Shown: positions 16,655 through 25,210 of the stretch, piece after piece
Layout: each line of letters begins with the position of its first letter
Numbering within the stretch: the stretch's first letter is position 1
DNA from: Tepidisphaera sp.
GTDB lineage: Bacteria > Planctomycetota > Phycisphaerae > Phycisphaerales > UBA1924
Assembly: GCA_016124375.1 (NCBI GenBank)
Contig: WGNV01000002.1
Location: forward strand, 434,001 to 498,000
Direction of reading: 5' to 3'
Length of the DNA stretch: 64,000 nucleotides
Position numbers and translations under genes: made by a program
The notes under the pieces: generated by a model
The model's database searches: none
The model's input: the letters and a program-made list of their open reading frames with translations, nothing else
What the model was told of the DNA's origin: nothing

Positions 16655-17968
16655 CTACTTCAACTCCACCAACCCGATGTTCCGGAACTGAATCTCCGCC
16701 CCCTCGCTCTGCAGCCCGATGTACCCGGGAATCTCCTCGGCCTTGGTGCCGTGGTTCACTTCTTCGCCGTTGACGAACAACGTCACGTTGCCGTGATCCA
16801 CCACGATCTCATACTGGTTCCACTCGCCCACCTCGCGCTCCGCCATGTGCGTCTTCTTGCGGTTGCGTCCCTTGGCCAGCGCGGGGTCGGTTGTCATCTC
16901 AAACCCATTCATCAGCCAGAAGTCGCCCGCGTTCCCCGACCAGATCTGCGCCTCGATCGTCTTGGGCCACACCTGGTCCGGCTCGCCCATCCGCAGCATG
17001 ATGCCGCTGTTGCCGGGCTTCTTGGTCACGGGGTTGAACCGCCACTCCGCCCGCAGCACGTAGTTGGTGTACTTCTTGTCCGTGCGCAGATACCCCGTCG
17101 GCGTCCCCGTGCAATACAGAATCCCGTCCTTCACCGTCCACACCGGCGTCTGCGTCGCCTTGTCCTTGGGCGTAAACGCCGTCCACCCCGTCAGGTCCTT
17201 GCCGTTGAACAGCATCACTTCGCCGGGCCGTTGCCCCGCCAGGTCGCGCACGCGCACATTCCGGTACGCCACATCCCCCGGGTGCTCCTGCAGATCAATA
17301 TGCCCCGTCGTCTGGATCCCGAATCCCTTCCAGTCCTTGAACTTGCTCTTGGCGATCTTCTCCGCCCACGCCGCGTCCACCTTCCCGTCATCGTCAAACA
17401 TCCGCTGCTCGACCAGCTTCTGCCCGTTCAACCAGTGCTGCACCACGCCATTCCTGAAATAGATCCGGCCGTGGTTCCACTCGTTCACCGGGTTGAGCTT
17501 CTTGTCCGCCGGCGGCCCATCGATGTCATACAGCGCCCCCGCCGAGTGCACCCCCTCGGGCTTCTCGCCGTTGCTCGCGTCCTCCAGAATCTGATACTCC
17601 GGCCCCGTCATGTAGGGCTCGTCCGTCGCCTGCCCCTCCGCCCCCTTCTCCGCCACCCGATACATCACCCCTGAGTTCGCCTTGGGCCCGGTCTTGAAAT
17701 CAAACTCCAGCTCGAAGTCCGTGTACTCCGCCCGCGTCACGATGTCCCCGCCCCCGCCCCCCGCCGCGTGCCGGATCTCCCCGTTCTCCACCACCCACCC
17801 CTTCTCCGGAAACGCCTCGCGCTTGTACCCACGCCACACCTGCGTCGCGTCGGCGCCCGACAGCTCCTTCCACCCCTGCGCCGCCCGCGCCGCCTGGCTC
17901 AGCCCCTCATCCCCGCCAAACGTCGTCACGCTCGCACTCACCATCATCACCATCACGGGCGTCAGCAT
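16655..17968 (-). CDS. Secreted protein with two DUF1080 domains (3-keto-disaccharide hydrolase family)
   Basis: 437 aa from ATG 17968, with GGAG seven bases upstream; a TTG at 17995 is in frame but less likely. A short N-terminal signal sequence (MLTPVMVMMVSASVTTFGG) is followed by two concanavalin-like DUF1080 domains. The first is about residues 30-255: WVVENGEIRHA, FELEFDFKTGPKANSGVMYR, VNEWNHGRIYFRNGVVQHWL. The second is about 255-437: MLFNGKDLTGW, GNSGIMLRMGEPDQVWPKTI, NQYEIVVDHGNVTLFVNGEE. Members of this family bind or cleave glycans. It is probably periplasmic or outer-membrane and used in sugar scavenging. Confidence 0.88.
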   Translation of the reverse strand: MLTPVMVMMVSASVTTFGGDEGLSQAARAAQGWKELSGADATQVWRGYKREAFPEKGWVVENGEIRHAAGGGGGDIVTRAEYTDFELEFDFKTGPKANSGVMYRVAEKGAEGQATDEPYMTGPEYQILEDASNGEKPEGVHSAGALYDIDGPPADKKLNPVNEWNHGRIYFRNGVVQHWLNGQKLVEQRMFDDDGKVDAAWAEKIAKSKFKDWKGFGIQTTGHIDLQEHPGDVAYRNVRVRDLAGQRPGEVMLFNGKDLTGWTAFTPKDKATQTPVWTVKDGILYCTGTPTGYLRTDKKYTNYVLRAEWRFNPVTKKPGNSGIMLRMGEPDQVWPKTIEAQIWSGNAGDFWLMNGFEMTTDPALAKGRNRKKTHMAEREVGEWNQYEIVVDHGNVTLFVNGEEVNHGTKAEEIPGYIGLQSEGAEIQFRNIGLVELK

Positions 17969-18049
17969 GGGCAAACTCCATTTGAAAAACCACAACCGCG
18001 GCTCGTCACGCAGCCGCCTCCGATCCTCTTCACTTCACCAGGAGTGAGC

Positions 18050-19498
18050 CTACCGCGCCCCGTTCCGCCCCGCCAGCGCCGCGTCATACGTCTCGACGCA
18101 CTTGCCCGCCGCCCCGTCCCACGTCAGCCGATGCACCTCGATCGACCCGTGCTCACGCAGCGTCTGGCTCAAGGGCGGGTGCTTCAGCACCGCCACGATC
18201 TTGTTCGCCATCTCGTCGATGTCCCAGAAGTCCACCTTCAGAACATGACTCAAGACCTCGCTCGCCCCGCTCGTCTTGCTCAGGATCACCGGCACATCGT
18301 GGCTGATCGCCTCCAGCGCCGCGATCCCGAAGGGCTCGCTCACGCTGGGCATCACGTAGCAGTCCGCCATCCGGTACACCCGGTCCACGTCCTTGCCCCG
18401 CAAAAACCCGGTAAACAGCACCCGGTGCCCGATCCCCATCCCCGCCGCAAGCTCGATCATCCGCAGCGCCATGTCCCCGCTGCCCGCCAGCACGAACTTC
18501 GCATTGGGCACCTTCTCCAGCACGCGCTTCGCCGCCGCGATGAAGTACTCCGGCCCCTTCTGCATCGTGATGCGGCCAAGGAACAGCACCAGCTTGTCCG
18601 TACTTTCGATCTTCGCCCCCGCCGCCGGCTGAATCGCCTCCCGCTCCACCCCGTTGTACACCACATCCACCTTGTCCGGCCTCACCCCATACCGCCGCAC
18701 GCAGATCGACTTGGTCATCTGGCTCACCGCGACCACCCGGTCCGCCGCGTGCATCCCCGCCCGCTCGATGTCGTACACCCGCTGATTGACGTTGTTCCCC
18801 GAGCGATCAAACTCGGTGCTGTGCACGTGCACCACCAGTGGCTTGCCGGTCACGTGCGCCAGCGCGATCCCCGCCGGATACGTCAGCCAGTCGTGCGCGT
18901 GAATCACATCAAACTGCTCGCGCCGCGTCAGCGCCACCACCAGCCGCGCATACCGCTCGCTGTCCCCGATCAGATCCATCCCGTACCCGTGCCCCGCCCC
19001 CACCCCCAGCACCCCGCTCGGCGGCGCCGCCGCCCCCCCACCCGAATGGCTCGATAGCTCGGGTATCGATTCGCTCCCCTCCAGCACCGCCCCCGCGGCC
19101 GCGCCAAAGCCCGCGAACCCGGCGCCCGCGCCCGACAATCTCACAAAGTCCGCCGGAGCCCCGCCCGGATACGGGCTCGAAAACGACGCCGGCACGCCCC
19201 GAAACGTCGCGTGCTGAAACCCTGTCAGCGGCTGCCCCTCATCATCCAAGATCTCATCGCCCGCCACTTCCCCGCCCATCGCCCCGCCCGACATCGCCCC
19301 CGCCGCCGCCCGCGCGCGCAGCACGTCCGGGCTCAGCAGCCGCACATGGCTCGCGTGCCGCCGATCCACCGGCTTGGGCAACACAAAGATCACCTGATGC
19401 CCCTGCTTATCCAGAGCTTTGGTCAATCCATAGCAGGCCACGCCCAGCCCGCCGGCGATAAACGGAGGAAACTCCCATCCAAGCATCAAAACGCGCAT
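18050..19498 (-). CDS. Glycosyltransferase family 4 / glycogen synthase-like protein
   Basis: 482 aa from ATG 19498, which has GGAGG a few bases upstream and gives the usual N-terminus MRVLMLGWEFPPFIAGGLGV. Residues 60-190 contain an Ala/Gly/Ser-rich insertion between the first strands. The C-terminal Rossmann domain shows VLFLGRITMQKGPEYFIAAA, FVLAGSGDMALRM and SEPFGIAALEAISHDVPVI, the E-x7-E nucleotide-sugar motif. It transfers a sugar from a nucleotide donor, either to glycogen-like glucan or to an envelope glycan. The donor and acceptor are unknown. The insertion is unusual for the family. Confidence 0.88.
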   Translation of the reverse strand: MRVLMLGWEFPPFIAGGLGVACYGLTKALDKQGHQVIFVLPKPVDRRHASHVRLLSPDVLRARAAAGAMSGGAMGGEVAGDEILDDEGQPLTGFQHATFRGVPASFSSPYPGGAPADFVRLSGAGAGFAGFGAAAGAVLEGSESIPELSSHSGGGAAAPPSGVLGVGAGHGYGMDLIGDSERYARLVVALTRREQFDVIHAHDWLTYPAGIALAHVTGKPLVVHVHSTEFDRSGNNVNQRVYDIERAGMHAADRVVAVSQMTKSICVRRYGVRPDKVDVVYNGVEREAIQPAAGAKIESTDKLVLFLGRITMQKGPEYFIAAAKRVLEKVPNAKFVLAGSGDMALRMIELAAGMGIGHRVLFTGFLRGKDVDRVYRMADCYVMPSVSEPFGIAALEAISHDVPVILSKTSGASEVLSHVLKVDFWDIDEMANKIVAVLKHPPLSQTLREHGSIEVHRLTWDGAAGKCVETYDAALAGRNGAR

Positions 19499-19689
19499 CA
19501 GGCCTCCATCAAGACCCCATAATAGGAAGGACTTCCCATCTCCTTCGAGTGCGCTGCCCGCAAAACGTCTCACCTCGCCAAAATTTCCCCGCCCAACATC
19601 CGCCCATCATCCTTTCGCGCAACTGGAAGCGTTTACCCTCAGGCTTTCCCCCGGCCTCAAACTGGCGGTCTACTTCTCGCCCCGCCCCA

Positions 19690-20133
19690 TCACGCCTCCT
19701 CCGCACCCGCCTCCATATCCCCCAACCGCCGAAAGCACGCTTCATACGCCACCATCAGCCGCACGATCGCTTCCGCACGCGCCACGTGCGCACTGCCCGC
19801 TGCGCTCCGAAACGTGTACAGCTTCCCCGCGTCCCGGTAGTGCTCACACGCCAGCGCCGGCCCCTCATACCCCAACTCGATCAACTCCTCCAGAATCAAC
19901 TCTTCGAGCTTGTCGCCCGTATTCACCAAATCTGCCTCGATCGACTGGCTCAAGTACCGCGCCGGCGTCTGCAGGCCCACCCACACCTTCCCCCCCTCTT
20001 CCCACGCCACGTAAAACGCCTCATCCCCCGCACCCTTCGCTGCCGCCCACACCTTCCCATCCCGCACCACCACCTCGCCGAACACCCCGGCCGCCTCCGC
20101 ACCCTTCCTCACGTCTTCCAGCATCGCGTTCAT
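19690..20133 (-). CDS. Conserved-looking protein of unknown function
   Basis: 147 aa, acidic, cytoplasmic, with no signal or membrane segment. The N-terminal half has a beta-rich pattern (FGEVVVRDGKVWAAAKGAGD, then EAFYVAWEEGGKVWVGLQTP). The C-terminal half is helical (LVNTGDKLEELILEELIELG, then VARAEAIVRLMVAYEACFRR). Codon use and composition match real genes of the window. I do not recognise a family. It is transcribed away from tRNA-Leu and separated from the glycosyltransferase gene by about 190 bases. Confidence 0.65.
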   Translation of the reverse strand: MNAMLEDVRKGAEAAGVFGEVVVRDGKVWAAAKGAGDEAFYVAWEEGGKVWVGLQTPARYLSQSIEADLVNTGDKLEELILEELIELGYEGPALACEHYRDAGKLYTFRSAAGSAHVARAEAIVRLMVAYEACFRRLGDMEAGAEEA

Positions 20134-20160
20134 ATTCGTCCCCGTCTCTTCCTTCCGGTT

Positions 20161-20265
20161 CCTGGGTGGCCCGGCGTCCCCGCCGGCGTTCCTTCTCGGT
20201 CACGCCGCTCTCCAGAGCGGTGCTGCCCTTCCCAATCGCGTGGCACAGGCCTCCGGCCTGTGTCC
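20161..20265 (+). repeat. Composite of three TCC-type hairpin repeats
   Basis: CCGGCG (20171-20176), TCCC, CGCCGG (20181-20186); CCGCTC (20205-20210), TCCA, GAGCGG (20215-20220); CACAGGCC (20244-20251), TCC, GGCCTGTG (20255-20262). This shows the different stem types belong to one mosaic element, also seen at 7113-7191 and 12129-12200. Confidence 0.85.
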
Positions 20266-20311
20266 GACCCGTCCTTCTATTCCCGGCTCGCGCCCACCAT
20301 AGCCCCCGCTA

Positions 20312-20339
20312 TTGAGTTCCTCCGCCACCTGCGTATATT
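20312..20339 (+). promoter_or_regulatory. Putative sigma-70 promoter of tRNA-Leu
   Basis: TTGAGT (20312-20317) and TATATT (20334-20339) are spaced by 16 bases, and the -10 ends 29 bases before the mature tRNA. Such AT-rich hexamers are rare in this GC-rich DNA, which supports a real promoter. Confidence 0.55.
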
Positions 20340-20368
20340 TCTCCCCACCCGCGGCTTCCCGCCGCGAC

Positions 20369-20452
20369 GCCCAGGTGGCGAAATTGGCAGACGCACTACC
20401 TTGAGGTGGTAGCGCCCGCAAGGGCATGGAGGTTCAAGTCCTCTCCTGGGCA
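20369..20452 (+). tRNA. tRNA-Leu, anticodon GAG
   Basis: Class II tRNA of 84 bases. Acceptor stem GCCCAGG (20369-20375) pairs with CCTGGGC (20445-20451), with discriminator A20452. The anticodon stem CTACC/GGTAG encloses loop TTGAGGT, giving anticodon GAG for CTC/CTT leucine codons. A long variable arm (CGCCCGCAAGGGCA region) and the T-loop GTTCAAGTC are present. CCA is not encoded; CTTTTT follows directly and may help terminate. Confidence 0.95.
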
Positions 20453-20496
20453 CTTTTTCGTGTTCTTCACACCCGCCCCGCCCACATCCGGCGGGG

Positions 20497-21060
20497 TCAT
20501 TTTTTTTCTGCACCTCTCGCCCGCTTCGCCGAGATCGTCATCCGCCGCAACAGCCCATCGCGAAGCACCAGCGCGTGGTACAGCACCGCCCCGATGTGCC
20601 CCAGCACCACCACCATGAACGCGTACGCCAGCACCGTGTGCAACGGCCGCAGCACCGAATAAAGCCACGGGCTCGCCGGCAAGATCCGCGGCAAGTGCAC
20701 CGCTCCCCACATCTCAACCGGATACCCGCCCGCCGACAGCATCCCCCACCCCACCAGCGGCTGCGCAAAGAACAGTCCATACATCAGCCGCTCAGACCAC
20801 GTCGCCATCTTCCGCTCCGCCGCCGACATCGTCTCCGGAAACGGCGGCAACTGCGAAAAGTGCCGGTTCAGCGTCCGTATCACCGCCAGCACCAAAATCC
20901 CCACGCCCAGCGGCCGGTGCCACGCCAGCAGCGCGTGATACACCCCGAGCCGCGCCACCATCGCCATCCCGATCGCCAGCATCGCCAAGATCATCGCCGC
21001 CATCACCCAGTGCAGCACGCGCGAACGCACCGCAAACGCCTGTGGAGTTTCGCCGCTCAC
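20497..21060 (-). CDS. Cytochrome b561 family protein
   Basis: 187 aa with four hydrophobic helices: VLHWVMAAMILAMLAIGMAM, AWHRPLGVGILVLAVIRTL, LMYGLFFAQPLVGWGMLSAG, LHTVLAYAFMVVVLGHIGAV. Histidines in RVLHW, WHRPLG, PLHTV and GHIGAVLYH fit two b-type hemes. It would move electrons in the inner membrane. The start is GTG 21060 and overlaps the stop of the catalase-like gene as GTGA, so both are translationally coupled. It may feed electrons from quinol to, or take them from, the periplasmic peroxidase; this pairing is inferred. Confidence 0.9.
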   Translation of the reverse strand: MSGETPQAFAVRSRVLHWVMAAMILAMLAIGMAMVARLGVYHALLAWHRPLGVGILVLAVIRTLNRHFSQLPPFPETMSAAERKMATWSERLMYGLFFAQPLVGWGMLSAGGYPVEMWGAVHLPRILPASPWLYSVLRPLHTVLAYAFMVVVLGHIGAVLYHALVLRDGLLRRMTISAKRARGAEKK

Positions 21061-22151
21061 TTGGCCACCTCCGCCGGTGTCACGGCGCTCGGCGTCTTCT
21101 TCTCCCCCTCGCGCCGCGTAAACGACTCCGAATACACCGCCGACCTCGCGCTCAGCAACGGATCATCCGACCCCGCGATTCCGTCGGGCAAGATCAGCGG
21201 GTCAAAGTTCACATCCCGCACCGGGCTCGTGTCCTCAGATTCAATCCGGTCCAGCGTCAGCGTCCCCGCCATGATCTGCCGCCGCCCGCTCGGCCACGCC
21301 AGCGTCGCATCGCTCGTCTGGTCCGCCGCATCACCCACCGTGATCACCAGGCTCCACTTGAGCGCTCCCGCGTGCATCGCCTTCGCGAGCCCATCAAACA
21401 GCGCGTTCGGGCTGTTCACGCCCGTCTCCCCCGCCGCCGCCACGTTCTGCAGCGGCACCATCGCCCATCGCACCTTTGTCCGCTGCCCCGCCGCGTTCGT
21501 CATCCAAAACGCGTTCAGACTGTTGTACGTGTCAAACTCAAACCCCGGCGTGACGAGCCTCGCCCCGATCACCTTCAGCGCCGTCGCCGTCGACGGATAC
21601 GCCGCCAGGTACGCCGCCCCCTTCGCCGGGTCAGGCTTGCCCGTCTTCGGGTCCGGCGCAGACGCAACCAGGTTGTCATAAAACGCCTGGGGCGTCGCGA
21701 ACGGAAACACGGGAATGTTGTTCATCCCCGTCCGCCACTCCTGCCCGTCGCTCATCTTGAACTGCAGCGCCAGGCTCCGCACGTTCGCCAGCGTGTCCGG
21801 CGCCGCGGGGTTGCCCCCGGCCAGCGCAAACCGCCCCACCACCTCCGTCACGCCCTTGCGAAACACCGTCGCCTTGCAGATCGCTTCCGCATCCCCACTA
21901 CTCTCAAACCTCCCCGCCACGCACACACCCTTGGCGTGATTCCGCCTGAACCCCGCGTGCGTCCCGTTCGCTCCTTCAAACCCATCCACAAACTTTTCCG
22001 GCGTCAGCAGCCCCGGCGAGAACCATCCCCCCGCCGCGCCCAATCCCGCCACAATCCCTCCCAGAATCATCGCGATCCCCGCGAGCCTCGCGCCCCGCGC
22101 CCCCGCCGACAACTTCGTGCCCCCCGACGACGGTGCTCGGTCCTGATGCAT
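21057..22151 (-). CDS. Catalase-like (SrpA-type) heme peroxidase, membrane-anchored
   Basis: 364 aa. A transmembrane or signal-anchor helix is at about 22-45 (LAGIAMILGGIVAGLGAAGG). A small catalase-core domain follows. The distal His is in THAGFRRNHAKGVCV, then come GRFALAGGNP, LALQFKMSDGQEWRTGMNNI and PGFEFDTYNSLNAFWMTNAA. The probable proximal Tyr lies in SARSAVYSESF. This reduced catalase type acts as a periplasmic organic or hydrogen peroxide peroxidase. The coupled cytochrome b561 gene supports peroxide reduction using membrane electrons. An unrelated-looking spacer of 50 bases separates it from the DUF58 gene. Confidence 0.85.
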   Translation of the reverse strand: MHQDRAPSSGGTKLSAGARGARLAGIAMILGGIVAGLGAAGGWFSPGLLTPEKFVDGFEGANGTHAGFRRNHAKGVCVAGRFESSGDAEAICKATVFRKGVTEVVGRFALAGGNPAAPDTLANVRSLALQFKMSDGQEWRTGMNNIPVFPFATPQAFYDNLVASAPDPKTGKPDPAKGAAYLAAYPSTATALKVIGARLVTPGFEFDTYNSLNAFWMTNAAGQRTKVRWAMVPLQNVAAAGETGVNSPNALFDGLAKAMHAGALKWSLVITVGDAADQTSDATLAWPSGRRQIMAGTLTLDRIESEDTSPVRDVNFDPLILPDGIAGSDDPLLSARSAVYSESFTRREGEKKTPSAVTPAEVAK

Positions 22152-22201
22152 GTGTGCGTCCCCCGCCGCCCCTTCGCGGCTACCGCGAGTCTATCTCACC
22201 C

Positions 22202-23173
22202 CTACCCCACCGCCCCGCTCCTCCTCAACGTGTTCACCAGCAGCTCCCGCACCCCCGTCGCCGTGCTCACCACCACATGCCCCACCCCGCGGCTCGCACA
22301 CCCCGCGTGCAACACCTCGATCTTCTCCCGCAGCACCTCCCGATACCGCGCCACCGATTCCGGCGTCACCGTCACCGCCAAACTCTTCCCCGTCTCCACA
22401 TCCTCCAACTGCAAATCTCCCACCAGCCCGCGCTCCATCTCCCCGCTCGGGTCCAACTCCCCCGGGCTCAACACCTGCAGCGCGTACGCGTCCAACCCGC
22501 CGCTCGCGACCGCCGGCGTCAAAAAGTTCATCCCCGCCTCGCCATCAAACAAGAAATCACTCAGCACCACCAGCACGCCCCGCAGCGTCCCCTCCGACGC
22601 GATCGCCCGCACCTGCGACGCAAACGCCCGCCCCGGCTCGCGCTCCCTGCTCGGGTTCCGCAGCGTCCGCTGCATTTCCTCTAGCAAGAACGCTCCCACC
22701 CGATGCACCGCCGCCCGACCCCGCAGCGGCATCATCCTCTTCAATCCCTCCGCCCCGCCCACCGTCGCCACCGTCACCCGATTCTGATTCACCAGCGCCA
22801 CATACGCCAGCGCCATCGCCGCCCGCGCCGCGAACGCCAACTTGTTGGGCGAGCCGGCGTTCATCGACGCCGACACATCCACGATCACATGCAGCCCCAG
22901 ATCCTCCTCCTCGCGAAACAACTTCACGATCAGGCGATCCAGCCGCGCCACAATGTTCCAATCAATCGTCCGCGGATCATCCCCGGGCGTGTACTGCCGA
23001 AAATCATCAAACTCCACGCTCCGCCCCCGCCGCTTGCTCCGCCGCTCCCCAGGCAACTTCCCCGCCAGCACCTTGCGGCTCAACACATCCAACCCATCAA
23101 TCGCCCCCGCCAACTCCGGGGGCAACAACTCCTCCATCGTCCGAGGCAACGGCGCAGTCGCTCCAGCAATCAT
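22202..23173 (-). CDS. DUF58 domain protein (MoxR-associated, VWA-like)
   Basis: 323 aa from ATG 23173; TTG 23179 is also in frame. The DUF58 signature runs GRSVEFDDFRQYTPGDDPRT then IDWNIVARLDRLIVKLFREE, followed by a VWA-like fold with HVIVDVSASM (DxSxS metal site) and VVLSDFLFDG. DUF58 proteins normally work with a MoxR AAA ATPase in protein-complex maturation. No moxR gene is in the window next to it, although the upstream neighbour on this strand is missing. No membrane segment is visible, so it is likely cytoplasmic. Confidence 0.87.
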   Translation of the reverse strand: MIAGATAPLPRTMEELLPPELAGAIDGLDVLSRKVLAGKLPGERRSKRRGRSVEFDDFRQYTPGDDPRTIDWNIVARLDRLIVKLFREEEDLGLHVIVDVSASMNAGSPNKLAFAARAAMALAYVALVNQNRVTVATVGGAEGLKRMMPLRGRAAVHRVGAFLLEEMQRTLRNPSREREPGRAFASQVRAIASEGTLRGVLVVLSDFLFDGEAGMNFLTPAVASGGLDAYALQVLSPGELDPSGEMERGLVGDLQLEDVETGKSLAVTVTPESVARYREVLREKIEVLHAGCASRGVGHVVVSTATGVRELLVNTLRRSGAVG

Positions 23174-23202
23174 GAGCAATCATTGGACGTCCGCCTTTCC
23201 AG

Positions 23203-23247
23203 GGTGGCCCTTCCTGGGTGGCCCGGCGGTCCCCGCCGGTCTTCCCT
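23203..23247 (+). repeat. TCC-loop hairpin repeat
   Basis: CCGGCGG (23223-23229), TCC, CCGCCGG (23233-23239), preceded by GGGTGGCC words at 23202 and 23215. It lies in the divergent spacer between the DUF58 and FkbM genes, and reads through as a spurious N-terminal extension of the FkbM frame. Confidence 0.85.
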
Positions 23248-23298
23248 CCCTTCCTGCTCTTCCAACTTCCTCCTGCACTCCCCTACCCTTCCCCCCTC

Positions 23299-24114
23299 AT
23301 GCCCGATCCCTCCCCCGCCGACCTTCACGCCCTCATCTCCCACCTCGCGGCCGAGGTCAATCGCCTCTCCGCCAACTCCATCGAACTCCGCCGCCAAATC
23401 ACCGGCCTGCAAGTCGAGCGCCTCCTCGCCTCCCGCCAGCAAACCCCGCGCTACCCCGTCGAGTTCACCAGCCAGAACGGCGAAGACCTCTTCCTCTGGC
23501 ATCTCTTCCACGACCAGCCCCGCGGCTTCTTCATCGAGGTCGGCGCCTACGACGGCTACCGCGACTCCGTCTCCTACGCCTTCGAGTGCGTCGGCTGGCA
23601 GGGCCTGCTCATCGAGGCCAACCCCGCCCGCGCCGCCCAGTGCAAAGCCCGCCGCACCGCCAGCCGCGTCGAGCACTTCGCCCTCTTGGCCCCCAACACC
23701 CCCGGCCCCGTCCGCTTCACCGTGGTCCAAGACCCGGCGTGGGACGCCAGTTCCTACGCCCTCGACCGCCCCATGCACCGCGAAGCCCTCGACACCACCA
23801 CGCTCCCACGCGCCACCGTCGAAGTCCCCGTCACCACCATGGACGCCCTCCTCGCCCAACACCAGGGCCCGATCGACTTCGCCTCCATCGACGTCGAAGG
23901 CGCCGAACTCGAACTCCTCAAGGGCTTCACCCTCACCCGCCACCGCCCCCGCGTGCTTCTCTTAGAAGACAACACCCTCGGCCGCGACCAGGCCCTGGCC
24001 AACTACATGAAGTCCCAGCCCTACCGCTTCCTCGGCTACCTCGCCGTCAACCAGGTCTACATCCACGAATCCGAACCAGACCTCCTCGCCCGCGCCGCCA
24101 TGTTCCGCATCTAA
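23299..24114 (+). CDS. FkbM family methyltransferase
   Basis: 271 aa from ATG 23299; the frame is open further upstream only through the hairpin repeat. A helical N-terminus (LISHLAAEVNRLSANSIELR) is followed by the SAM-binding fold: GFFIEVGAYDGYRDSVSYAF (motif I), GLLIEANPARAAQCKA, then VTTMDALLAQHQGPIDFASI and DVEGAELELLKGF, the FkbM hallmark. These enzymes O-methylate sugars or polyketides. With a glycosyltransferase and KdsB also in the region, methylation of an envelope glycan is plausible but not shown. Confidence 0.9.
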   Translation: MPDPSPADLHALISHLAAEVNRLSANSIELRRQITGLQVERLLASRQQTPRYPVEFTSQNGEDLFLWHLFHDQPRGFFIEVGAYDGYRDSVSYAFECVGWQGLLIEANPARAAQCKARRTASRVEHFALLAPNTPGPVRFTVVQDPAWDASSYALDRPMHREALDTTTLPRATVEVPVTTMDALLAQHQGPIDFASIDVEGAELELLKGFTLTRHRPRVLLLEDNTLGRDQALANYMKSQPYRFLGYLAVNQVYIHESEPDLLARAAMFRI

Positions 24115-24159
24115 CGCACCATCAACGCAACCTACATAGACGCGACCGCCACCGCCTTC

Positions 24160-24300
24160 ACCCTCGAGCCTCGCGCAGCGAGGCTTCCTCTTATCAGGCC
24201 AGGCCTTCAGGCCTGGTAATCGGTCCCACCCCACGCCCGCATTTCCAATGCCCAAGCCCGTTTCAACGGGCTTCCCCAAAACGCCTTCAGGCCAACACAA
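24160..24300 (+). repeat. Hairpin cluster left of the transposase gene
   Basis: AGCCTCGC (24167-24174), GCA, GCGAGGCT (24178-24185); CCAGGCC (24199-24205), TTCA, GGCCTGG (24210-24216); AAGCCCGT (24254-24261), TTCA, ACGGGCTT (24266-24273). The third hairpin is repeated at 25190-25207 on the far side of the transposase gene, so these two may be the ends of the element. Confidence 0.8.
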
Positions 24301-24316
24301 CCTGTACACTGCCAAC

Positions 24317-24754
24317 ATGCCCCGCAATGTGTATTGGGAACTTTATTTTCACCTCGTCTGGCGGACCAAACACAGCCAACCACTCTTGACCCCCGACGTC
24401 GAACGCGAAACACACCGCTACCTCATCCACCGCGCGCTCCGCACCACCGGGGTGATCGTCCACGCCGTCGGCGGCATCGAAGACCACGTGCACATGGCCG
24501 TCAGCGTGCCACCCACCGTCGAACTCGCCACGTGGATCGGCGACCTCAAGGGCTCGTGCTCGCACGCGATCAACCACGGGCCGTGCGGCCTGGGCTCCCT
24601 CGCGTGGCAGACCGGCTACGGCGTCGTCTCCTTCGGCAAACGCGACCTGCCGTGGGTCGTCGAGTACATCAAGAACCAACGCGAACACCACCACGCCGGC
24701 CGCGCCGTCGAGCGCCTCGAAGCCATCGAGGTCGATGAGGACGATGCCGGCTGA
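24317..24754 (+). CDS. Y1 (HUH) transposase, IS200-like / REP-associated
   Basis: 145 aa from ATG 24317. The start gives the family N-terminus NVYWELYFHLVWRTKHSQPL. The HUH metal site is DHVHMAVSV, and the catalytic tyrosine sits in YIKNQ, the YxxxQ motif of TnpA, preceded by the family's AWQTGYGVVSF. The fold is complete, so it may be active. Such enzymes cut and join single-stranded DNA at hairpins. A cluster of at least seven short palindromes surrounds the gene, and related hairpins are spread through the window. Confidence 0.9.
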   Translation: MPRNVYWELYFHLVWRTKHSQPLLTPDVERETHRYLIHRALRTTGVIVHAVGGIEDHVHMAVSVPPTVELATWIGDLKGSCSHAINHGPCGLGSLAWQTGYGVVSFGKRDLPWVVEYIKNQREHHHAGRAVERLEAIEVDEDDAG

Positions 24755-24840
24755 GCCGGGCGGGCATCCATCGGGGGCAACGGCAGCGGCGCGGGGAAGG
24801 TTGGGAATGTATTTGCGGTGAACGCGATCGCGCGGGCGTA

Positions 24841-25210
24841 CGGCGTGAACGCCGGGGCGAAATGTCGGATCGCCCATGTACCAGCCGTGAACGACGCAGC
24901 ACACGGCGTAAACGCCGGGACGAAATGTTGGGGCGCCCGTGTACCAGGCGTAAACGCCTGGCCTAATAGCCAGAAGCCCGGCGACCGGGCTTTCGATCCT
25001 CAGCCAACGCATTTGCGACCGGCGCCACCACGCACAAAGCCCGGCGACCAGGCTATCCGCAATCGGTCGCCACAATCGCGCCGCGTGCCCCCGAACACAA
25101 AGCCCGGCAGCCGGGCTTGCTCCTTTCAGCCCAGGCGTTCACGCCTGGGCCCCATGCCCACCCCCGATTCGCATCCGCCGTTTTCCCCCAGCCCGTTTCA
25201 ACGGGCTTCC
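24841..25210 (+). repeat. Hairpin cluster right of the transposase gene
   Basis: The 568 bases between the transposase and icd contain no gene but at least six palindromes. CGGCG/CGCCG with TGAA (24841-24854); CGGCG/CGCCG with TAAA (24904-24917); CCAGGCG/CGCCTGG with TAAA (24944-24961); AAGCCCGG/CCGGGCTT with CGA (24974-24992); the same stem with CAG (25100-25118); GCCCAGGCG/CGCCTGGGC with TTCA (25129-25150); AGCCCGT/ACGGGCT with TTCA (25190-25207). An imperfect one is at 25038-25055. Two stem types, AAGCCCG and CAGGCG, alternate. Confidence 0.85.

Noticed and set aside
23218..23298. N-terminal extension of the FkbM protein
   Set aside because: These codons come from the hairpin repeat (MARRSPPVFP), and the same peptide appears wherever the repeat is read in that frame.
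24160..25210. CRISPR array
   Set aside because: The palindromes are irregularly spaced, differ in stem and loop, and there are no equal-length spacers or cas genes.
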